DNA of 64,000 nucleotides, taken from contig NZ_JNLQ01000002.1 in NCBI RefSeq assembly GCF_000703165.1, positions 372,001-436,000 of the forward strand, written 5' to 3'. The position numbers and the translations under genes are program-made. This DNA is from Butyrivibrio sp. AE3004. Lineage in GTDB: Bacteria > Bacillota > Clostridia > Lachnospirales > Lachnospiraceae. Within the stretch, counting starts at the first letter, position 1, and every line of letters starts with the position of its first letter. The notes under the pieces were generated by a model, which worked only from the letters and a program-made list of their open reading frames with translations, searched no databases and was not told the origin of the DNA. Positions 50,901 to 56,212 of the stretch are shown piece after piece.

Positions 50901-52715
50901 CAGGGAGGAACGAATGGAGATGCTGATTGTAGCTTTGTATATACCGATATAAATAATACTAACCACTATAAGGGATCTATAAGATTTGTGGTAGAAGATG
51001 GATGGCTCAAGATTAATCCTGTTAAGGATGAGATTGTAGTTACCATAACAGGTAATCATGCTATTACAAATTACAATGGCAAGGAGCAGTCGGTTAAGGG
51101 TTACAAAGTAGATTCCATAACGAAGAAGAATGGTGAGAAGTTCACAGGAATTACAGCTGACGATATCGCACTTGTTTCAGATGGCAATGCTGTAGCATCA
51201 GGAAAAGATGTTAAACGTAATGCTGTAACAAAGGCAATCGAGAGTTATGTGATGGGACTCAGGGGGTCAGAAGCTGGATCGGATTGTAGCTTCAAGTGCA
51301 CAAATCCTGGCTATACAAATGTAGTTTTCGTAGTTCATGACGGATACCTCACAATCAATCCTCTTAAGTTAACCGTAGAAGTTATCGGTAACAGAGGTGA
51401 AGAATTCTACGATGGAACTGAGAAGAGGGTAGAAGGTTATACACTCAACAATGTACAGGCTGTTTCAGACGGCAATGCAGTATCAAACGGCAATGCAGTA
51501 ACTGACGGCTCAGCAGCAGTTGATCCTACTTCACTCTTTGATAAGAGTAAGGTTACATTTACAGGCGAAGCAGTGGCAAAGGGAATTTTACCTGATACAT
51601 ATCCTATGGGTCTTACACCCGGACAGTTTGGTTATGATGATCCTAACATTGATGTTACTTTCACAGTTATTGATGGACAGCTCATTATCAAGGATATACC
51701 TGAAGGTAAGAAACTCCATGTTATGGCAAGTACACCTGATGTTGTAGAGATGTACAGTGGTAAGACATGGCTTGGCAGTGACTTTGATTACACAGTTGAA
51801 GGATCAGCTCCGAGTACAAACGCAGCAATTAAGACTCTTGGTGCTATAGGTGATTTTGTTAACAAGGTACTTGGTATTTTTAAGGTTCACGCTGCTGAAA
51901 CAGGTAAGCCTATTGAAATCAATGGTGTTAAGTACTTTGTTTCAGGACTCAGGGTTGAAGTTAAGGCCAGATCTGTTGGTAAGTATGATCTTGCAATCGT
52001 TGATGAAGGCTTCAAGGTAACAGACGTTAACGGCAACGACGTAACAAAGCAGTTTGACGATCCTACTTACAAGATTGGTACACTTACAATCATTCCTAAG
52101 CCGATTGAGATCACATCAGGAACAGCTGAGAAGGTTTATGATAAGACACCTCTTGTATGTCATGTGGCAACAGAGAATACTACATGGGGTGAGGGCGATG
52201 CAGTAACTTATGAGTTCACAGGAAGCCAGACAGAACCCGGAACAAGTAAGAACACCTTTACAGCAAAACCTGCAAACGACCTTACAGACTTTAAGAACTA
52301 CGAGATTAAGTATATTCTCGGTGATCTTACAGTTAAGAAGCCTACAGATGTTGAGCCTCCGAAGGATCCCGAAGATCCTAAAGATCCTCCGAAGGATCCG
52401 GAAGATCCCAAAGATCCTCCAAAGGAAAATCCTAAGAAGCATAAGAAGCACAATCCTCCTGTAGATAATCATGATGATGATGATCATTACAGAGGTGGAA
52501 ATGATAACTCTAATAACAATCCTCCTGCAAAGCATGGAGATGTTCTCGGAGCTAAGAGATCAGATGGTGGTGAGAAGGAAACTGTACTTGGCGCAAGACG
52601 CGGTGGTACAGATGACTACACCAATACATCCAGAATAATTGTTCTTCTAATTGCAGCAGGCGCAGTTGTAACACTTCTTGCAACTGGCAAAAAGCGCAAG
52701 AAAAATGATGAATAA
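44952..52715 (+). CDS. Giant repeat surface protein with C-terminal anchor
   Basis: A 2587-residue exported protein. Signal peptide about 1-34 (RKLAMLLALVVLVTTFG). Residues 35-185 are a Glu/Pro/Gln/Ala repeat region. One beta domain (187-265) and a pre-repeat domain (268-405, GGMVVSVKAEEGIFPAGTE) follow. Residues about 410-1650 hold many InlB/Flg_new-type repeats with the core Y-x-F-x-G-W-Y/F (for example YVFEGWYKDKKC, YEFVGWFIDPG). Then a MucBP-like stretch, four MBG-like repeats at about 1765-2255 (YTGEKQS, then GWLKINP), an SDGNAV tract, and a last MBG domain. A PKDPEDPKDP wall region precedes VLGAKR and VLGARR, a helix (about 2557-2575) and a basic tail. Function: adhesion or contact at the cell surface. 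Confidence 0.88.
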   Translation: MRKNIARKLAMLLALVVLVTTFGSDYNSIGARATSEEQVTSTNHENYESLFTEGIGEEQNNEQVAEETADEPAKEEVVQEEHAQVETVQEESATEQVSEEPQTEAATEDPAQEETTQVEPAAEEQTQETAPAEEVTPNEEQPAEDPSQVEPAQEEPAQETPAEEKTEEEVPAEVPAKEVVEIKEVTVTYTATKGGTVSNTSETIDVNAEGAAFEGSTAIAWNDKYEFVNWTDANDNEVSTEATFVPSNIEENATFKANFKAAEGIEVDMPELSAEDVHEGGMVVSVKAEEGIFPAGTEISITAISDDQALETAQNELGDQVTTAKGVDITFMFEGKEIQPADRKYVHVSLALEEALTEENVTVLHDHDGEVETIEADVTENANGDVEAVEFDSNEFSIYIVAGGTEEENRLHVSFYNENAKTSDNKDGLIADLYIKENDIKKKDASGNKVIRDDALNNLKSIIYDPGVGTINEQDIFKGWTQDQNYTKDSKAYSIDDIRTMVAGTAVTGLQVDGNNVDGMLPPSADGVELKFYAMFFNQYRVNYVDNNGISLGEHFVDKLSNASGEAAIQEYKVNMAYTPEDDEHDFQGWIITSGADKIVKVQQKDEEGNPKKDAEGNPIWQDANYTKGDIIQNDTLLKICGDITFSVNAPKGYWIVFEQNGKGATYIAPKFIMENERAFKPPVQDKDGKPLIVRKGYTFDNWYEVEGFDDKGNPLKDDKGNIRLKSEPFWKTEAELKDGKVLNSKTFVAAKWISNETASYTILIYKKTLNDNTKSNGESESNDEEEKGLQFVASYVGTGKVNDSIKKTAIKKKKKNDLFYVDLGTDDYDTKEQYGGIAKPKTESDPYHLMGYTYNEELTEDGTITTEGDGVAKIVFEPMEYNFRFYVSKDDGNGLKGSSKQGPEANYDGNWDVELKRQTKINGSEPTLKEGDYYYFNLTAKYGERLLDASNNERWYSYSNIDSKPAFVSWILMRDAKAHTGDDKGKDTIKGTVSFMDEQVLGDLSKRDGNFVTARYEDGVYKWKYRLFFQNEDGTYPDDPGEVVEAKSAQNIKDSQHNPGREGYELDEAKTLYHQKKDADGYYIVDFYYSPLYYKINFMDGEYVDGDGNQKQNRAAHLLKTVDDVKYQSKIAGNYYKPSLPEGQEGYVFEGWYKDKKCTHPYEHTIEKTIEGNVVSEKRLGEKEEDVMPKGGITVYAKWRIIQYRVFLHPNAGTKETVPDLSWGDENAQTKQAMNFRVSYGDKISTPYGTRSGYEFVGWFIDPGLKHAFNGSAIVMNETNVTTPYNKGTDKTDPMDKWGNGANTNNDESRWWIEKKYDIYAKWRKVIDGADGIKVVYSPDDPDVDDDEKIEVPKDGKLYVDNADAYAVPASKAPKGYEFGYWVMQKWNGSAYEDVKDEYGNIKPILPGTTYVVLVDNAKQELDKEHTTEEKTRYTYTIQLRAEYVKLGDPTPTYIPWFENDGTEAFQIDIVKKVGEEYKYTLGINEAVDIQKKPTDAKDKEDYEFVGWARVKMGESEAEAKAFMANSSNWTQNIANNDPEFIYYKENDEGVGKFYSDKACTKEAKQVAADEDMPYQAMFAVWKKKTVDVVVKYYKDNPSDSNYLGDQYDDTTTFKNVEVGTKIELNIADNEAVLNKCKSVVGINYGDGAQSPSSHTVVATPNPNVIKVVYVRKLVDYTIRYWKGKSITDTNKQRILPDAVSSGNAAGTEITLTDSQINDKDHKPEKGYKNGIAYKDNTVLEGNKFTLDADSNNNIIDVLYTPNKITVTIVGKTATTMYTGEEQSTYKLPADDTDFKDEGTTEEYLGYMITGITAEEGTAPSKTDLKVKLKKDVKAEARGTEVKYNNEYYPMNLQGGTKDNNNCSFTWDNTTYQDVEFDVTDGWLKITPNEEKLVVKIVGKTVETPYTGEKQSTKTFKKDGFDPIEKGYRIDSIKYDNEGQTDVDAVMAEEIAAGVALANGAKDYAEGTDVNTTDNPKYLMGMQGGTNGDADCSFVYTDINNTNHYKGSIRFVVEDGWLKINPVKDEIVVTITGNHAITNYNGKEQSVKGYKVDSITKKNGEKFTGITADDIALVSDGNAVASGKDVKRNAVTKAIESYVMGLRGSEAGSDCSFKCTNPGYTNVVFVVHDGYLTINPLKLTVEVIGNRGEEFYDGTEKRVEGYTLNNVQAVSDGNAVSNGNAVTDGSAAVDPTSLFDKSKVTFTGEAVAKGILPDTYPMGLTPGQFGYDDPNIDVTFTVIDGQLIIKDIPEGKKLHVMASTPDVVEMYSGKTWLGSDFDYTVEGSAPSTNAAIKTLGAIGDFVNKVLGIFKVHAAETGKPIEINGVKYFVSGLRVEVKARSVGKYDLAIVDEGFKVTDVNGNDVTKQFDDPTYKIGTLTIIPKPIEITSGTAEKVYDKTPLVCHVATENTTWGEGDAVTYEFTGSQTEPGTSKNTFTAKPANDLTDFKNYEIKYILGDLTVKKPTDVEPPKDPEDPKDPPKDPEDPKDPPKENPKKHKKHNPPVDNHDDDDHYRGGNDNSNNNPPAKHGDVLGAKRSDGGEKETVLGARRGGTDDYTNTSRIIVLLIAAGAVVTLLATGKKRKKNDE
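45140..45480 (+). repeat. Glu/Pro/Gln-rich coding repeats
   Basis: Imperfect tandem units encode QVEPAQEEPAQE-like peptides (AEE, QEE, VEPA) near the N terminus of the giant surface protein. They would give an extended, negative stalk and are likely to vary in number between strains. Confidence 0.7.
52362..52427 (+). repeat. Tandem PKDPEDPKDP coding repeat
   Basis: Two imperfect copies of a 33-base unit encode PPKDPEDPKD. This Pro-rich stretch, followed by a His/Lys/Asp/Asn-rich segment, has the character of a wall-spanning region before the C-terminal anchor. Confidence 0.7.
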
Positions 52716-52738
52716 TAATTCATAGTTTTAAATGTAAT

Positions 52739-52766
52739 TCAGCCCTGTCGGAAACGACAGGGCTGA
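52739..52766 (+). terminator. GAAA-loop hairpin after the giant gene
   Basis: TCAGCCCTGTCG-GAAA-CGACAGGGCTGA is a perfect 12-base stem with a stable tetraloop, 23 bases past the stop. No T tract follows directly, so it may protect the 3' end instead of ending transcription by itself. Confidence 0.7.
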
Positions 52767-52837
52767 TATACTGTGTAAAGAAAAATATAAGCATAGTATT
52801 TTAATGAGTTGTATGAAAACGAAATAGAAATAGCGTA

Positions 52838-52884
52838 AAAAAGTACCTCTAAACTGGGTTGTGTCCAGCTTAGAGGTACTTTTT
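52838..52884. terminator. Bidirectional terminator
   Basis: AAAAAGTACCTCTAA-a-CTGG pairs with CCAG-c-TTAGAGGTACTTTTT around GTTGTGT. It has A and T tracts on the two sides and lies between the giant gene and the convergent PilZ gene. Confidence 0.9.
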
Positions 52885-52893
52885 GTTTTAAAT

Positions 52894-54810
52894 TTATTCG
52901 TTTTTACTGATTCGTTCAAGTTCTATGATGTCTGCAATCTGTTCAGGAGTGAGGAATCCGTCATTTCTTTTTATGGAGAACAGATCTTCATCTATGGCAT
53001 TTCCTTTTTGATTATAGTAACCATCATAATCGGCAGGAAAATCAGCAGATGATACAGCAACTTTTTTATTATTCAGTGATGGTGCTCTGTCCGGGAGATT
53101 TCCTCTGCCGGAAAAATCATTGGGAATAGAAGCGCTAGTTGCATGGATTACGCCTTTGGCCTTGGCAATACCTGTAATTGGCTGTTCTTTATCCTGAGGC
53201 TTTTGCTTATCAGCAGGTTTAGTTGGTGCAGATTTCATTGAACTGTTATAAGCATCAACAAATTTTACCTGATGACCTGTGCCGGCAGACTGTATTGAAC
53301 CAGCTTTCGGGATAGAAGCAGCATTAAGGAAGTTTTCCTGCGGTTTATTCTTTTTCTTTGGTTTTGACTGCCTCGATGAGCCACTTATAAGATTCTTTAG
53401 TTCATTGGCATCACCAACAATTGATGAAATGAAATCCAGTTTTTTCTTAGTCTGTTCAGAAGGATTAAAATCACGTCCTTCCAGCTCTGCAAGATCAGCT
53501 ACATACTGTTTTGATGATTTGGAAGCACTACCCGGTTGCTTTTTTAACTCATCAAGAGGATCGGCAGGCTTTTTTGGATATAGCTTTTTAGCCTTATGAG
53601 GTGTTCTGTCCTCTATGGATGCAAGCTCTTCCTCGTATTGAGGGTCGGGATCCTGGTCATCCAGCGACTTTGTGAGTTCGTTCCGTACAGGGACATTCAT
53701 GCCGGGCGTCCTGTCTTCGATAAAGGTAAGCTCTTCCATATCGTTTTCAGAAATATAGGTTGGCTGATTAGCCTCATCCTCTATTGGATTAACGTCAGCA
53801 ACACGATTGGCTCTTGCGAGCATGATTTCTGCTTCATTTCTCTCAGGGATAAGATCAGCTGCTTCATCCGGTGAAAGAAGTTGTTCTGCCTCATACTGAG
53901 GAGGATTGTCAGAAGTTTTATCTTTAATAGGAATTTCCCGGTATTCTGCTTCAAGGGGAGCAGTGAACTGATATTGTTCTACCTTTGGGATTTCCTTTTC
54001 GTATTTTGATATAGGCTTGTTTTTGTTTTCTTTTTTCTCGGGTTCCGGTAGTTCCCATCTTCCCTGATATTTTTTGCTCTCGTAATCCTTGGAAACCGCA
54101 AGCTGAGGAACATAATTGACAGGAATCTTATCACCGGAAGCAATCTTCTCATCAGGAGATTTAGAGATGCCAAGAATATCGTCAACCTTAAGCCCGAGCT
54201 TTTCCTTTTTCTTGTTCTGTATGAGTGTTACGAGATCCGCACCCATGGAATCAAGAGTACAGCCTATGGCGGGCTGTCCGTTTAGTATAAATACACGTAC
54301 AACGGTTGCCTCGCAGGCATAGAAATGAAAATATGTCGGGTCATATCTGAAAGAAGCAATAACGTGGTCACCAACCTTAACAGATGCGTCTGTATCCAGA
54401 ATAAAGGCTATTCCCTTCATGGAGATATCATAAACAAGAGCATTTCTAATGTCCTTGCCATCACCTATCCTGATGACACCGAGTCTGTCTATATCATAGC
54501 GCTCGGCCTGTCTGCGATTTACGATATGGCCATCCGTGGTACACCTGATAAGATGGTATTTGCCATACTTGGTATCAACAGGAGCTATTCTGTCGGATAT
54601 GAATTCATAGGACCTGCCGTCTCTCTTGTTTACGGCAACAATCTTTGAAGGTTCGGAAAAAGTAAGATCCTCATCAAAATAGGTCAAAGAGTCCACAAGA
54701 AGACCATCTCTGACACCTACAGCTGCCTTAGTGATAAGAAGAATGCCGTGTCCGTTGATGGTTGCATGAATTTTAATTTTTGATTCTTTCATGATTTCGT
54801 TTAGTTTCAT
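52894..54810 (-). CDS. PilZ-domain c-di-GMP receptor with long acidic tail
   Basis: A 638-residue cytoplasmic protein. Residues about 1-95 are a YcgR-N-like beta domain. The PilZ domain (about 98-205) has both c-di-GMP motifs: the arginine motif NRRQAERYD (about 100-108) and DISMKGIAF (D-x-S-x-x-G, about 131-139). The remaining 430 residues are charged and seem disordered, with repeated acidic words ELTFIEDRTPG, ELASIEDRTPH and DLAELEGRDF, and basic patches between. No membrane segment. Output through the tail to a partner is likely. The ATG has no clear SD (only AT-rich bases), so expression may be low or start at the ATG six codons on. Confidence 0.85.
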   Translation of the reverse strand: MKLNEIMKESKIKIHATINGHGILLITKAAVGVRDGLLVDSLTYFDEDLTFSEPSKIVAVNKRDGRSYEFISDRIAPVDTKYGKYHLIRCTTDGHIVNRRQAERYDIDRLGVIRIGDGKDIRNALVYDISMKGIAFILDTDASVKVGDHVIASFRYDPTYFHFYACEATVVRVFILNGQPAIGCTLDSMGADLVTLIQNKKKEKLGLKVDDILGISKSPDEKIASGDKIPVNYVPQLAVSKDYESKKYQGRWELPEPEKKENKNKPISKYEKEIPKVEQYQFTAPLEAEYREIPIKDKTSDNPPQYEAEQLLSPDEAADLIPERNEAEIMLARANRVADVNPIEDEANQPTYISENDMEELTFIEDRTPGMNVPVRNELTKSLDDQDPDPQYEEELASIEDRTPHKAKKLYPKKPADPLDELKKQPGSASKSSKQYVADLAELEGRDFNPSEQTKKKLDFISSIVGDANELKNLISGSSRQSKPKKKNKPQENFLNAASIPKAGSIQSAGTGHQVKFVDAYNSSMKSAPTKPADKQKPQDKEQPITGIAKAKGVIHATSASIPNDFSGRGNLPDRAPSLNNKKVAVSSADFPADYDGYYNQKGNAIDEDLFSIKRNDGFLTPEQIADIIELERISKNE

Positions 54811-54893
54811 AATATTATTTTATAACAATGGAAAATGCTTCGCAATTACTAAAGAAAAACTAAAAATGTACCGAAATATAAGTTGAACATTAG

Positions 54894-54965
54894 GATAGCG
54901 GAGCTATCTTAAGTTTAATTTTGAAGCTGGGCAGACCCTGTTATGGGGTGGCTCAGCTTTTGTTG
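54894..54965 (+). terminator. Two leader hairpins before the EF-hand-like gene
   Basis: GATAGC-gga-GCTATC (54894-54908) is followed by an imperfect stem (AAGCTG, ACCC, GGGGT, CAGCTTTT; 54924-54960) with a TTTTGTTGTTTT tail. This terminator-like form lies ahead of the next start codon with no gene in front on the same strand, so it could be an attenuator. Confidence 0.45.
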
Positions 54966-55009
54966 TTTTAGGGCATGGAGGCCGCATGTTGAATTTGGAG
55001 GGATTGCTT

Positions 55010-56101
55010 ATGAGGATTGCAAACAGTACGGTCAACCTTGTTTCGGAAAGGAGGTTTCACGAAGCATACAGTATCACGAAAGAAAAAGGCGTAGTATCAT
55101 CAATCAGTGACATGGCGGGAAGCTTTAAAAATTTGCTGACAGGTATTAATGGTGAGACTAATGAGAGTAATAAAGCTGTGAGCGATGAGAAAAAGGGAGA
55201 AGAAAAGCTTTTTACAAATTACAACTCAGATGGTGGATATGCGGTTTCAAACGACTCCCCATTTATGTCCAAGATGTCGGATATTGAAAATCTACGCATG
55301 CAGATTATGGAAAAGCTTCTGAATATAATGCAGATATTGTACGAAGGAATGGCTTCAGGAAGCAGTAAATCGAGAATGCAGGAGTATATGCGTGGATTAA
55401 GTGAAAAGATGAGTGCAGGAAGCTATCAGTGGATGTCGGTTACGACAACGACCTATATCCATACACAAGAGGAGCATACAGCGTTTACAGCTAAAGGAAT
55501 TGCCAAAACAGAGGACGGAAGAGAACTTAATTTTGGGATTAATGTAAGCATGTCCAGACAGTTTAATGAGGCTATAGGAGTTATGCATGCAAGTCCCATG
55601 CAGCTCATAGATCCGCTTGTCATAAATATCGGAAACAGTGTCACGGAGATTTCCGACCAGAGCTTTACTTTTGATCTTGATGCTGACGGCAGTGAGGATA
55701 CTGTTAAGAGCCTTGCTCCCGGTTGTGGTTTTCTTGCTTATGATAAGAATGGTGACGGAATAATAAATGATGGTTCAGAGCTGTTTGGAGCATTATCCGG
55801 AAATGGATTTACGGAACTTTCAAAGTACAACACAGATGGTAATGACTGGATCGATGAAAATGATGAGATTTACGAAAAACTTCGCGTCTGGTGCAGAGGA
55901 GAGGATGGAAAGGATACACTTATGACTCTGAAAGAAGCGGATGTAGGAGCTATCTATCTAAAGCATGCGGAAACTGAGTTTACCTCTCAGGGAAATGACT
56001 TCATGGTAAATGCAAAATATAAGTCAAGCGGAATATTCTTAAGGGAATCAACAGGTGAAGCGGGTGTGGTTCACCAGATTGATCTTGCAAAGATGGCATA
56101 A
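55010..56101 (+). CDS. EF-hand/dockerin-like calcium-binding protein
   Basis: A 363-residue protein. No signal peptide or membrane helix is seen. The middle is a helical region (about 90-135, LRMQIMEKLLNIMQILYEGM). The C-terminal half has three calcium-loop-like segments: FDLDADGSED (about 220-229), YDKNGDGIINDGSELFG (about 244-260) and YNTDGNDWIDENDEIY (about 271-286). These resemble the loops of dockerin and VCBS/FG-GAP type proteins. The start at 55010 follows TTGGAGGGATTGC; the ATG at 54986 has only a very close GGAGG. It shares an intergenic region with the divergent PilZ gene. Function is not known; a c-di-GMP link is only suggested by position. Confidence 0.65.
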   Translation: MRIANSTVNLVSERRFHEAYSITKEKGVVSSISDMAGSFKNLLTGINGETNESNKAVSDEKKGEEKLFTNYNSDGGYAVSNDSPFMSKMSDIENLRMQIMEKLLNIMQILYEGMASGSSKSRMQEYMRGLSEKMSAGSYQWMSVTTTTYIHTQEEHTAFTAKGIAKTEDGRELNFGINVSMSRQFNEAIGVMHASPMQLIDPLVINIGNSVTEISDQSFTFDLDADGSEDTVKSLAPGCGFLAYDKNGDGIINDGSELFGALSGNGFTELSKYNTDGNDWIDENDEIYEKLRVWCRGEDGKDTLMTLKEADVGAIYLKHAETEFTSQGNDFMVNAKYKSSGIFLRESTGEAGVVHQIDLAKMA

Positions 56102-56212
56102 GGACCGATATTTTGCTACTTTTTTTCATTTCGTTAAGCGCTATTTTGTATTAAACCAAGATGTTTTATGGTAAAATACTTCATAAGAAAACTTGTTGGG
56201 GGAGTTTAACTT

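Noticed and set aside
45140..52427. Repeats in the giant gene as possible CRISPR or tandem repeat array
   Set aside because: The repeats are in frame, degenerate at third positions and encode protein repeats; there are no equal spacers.
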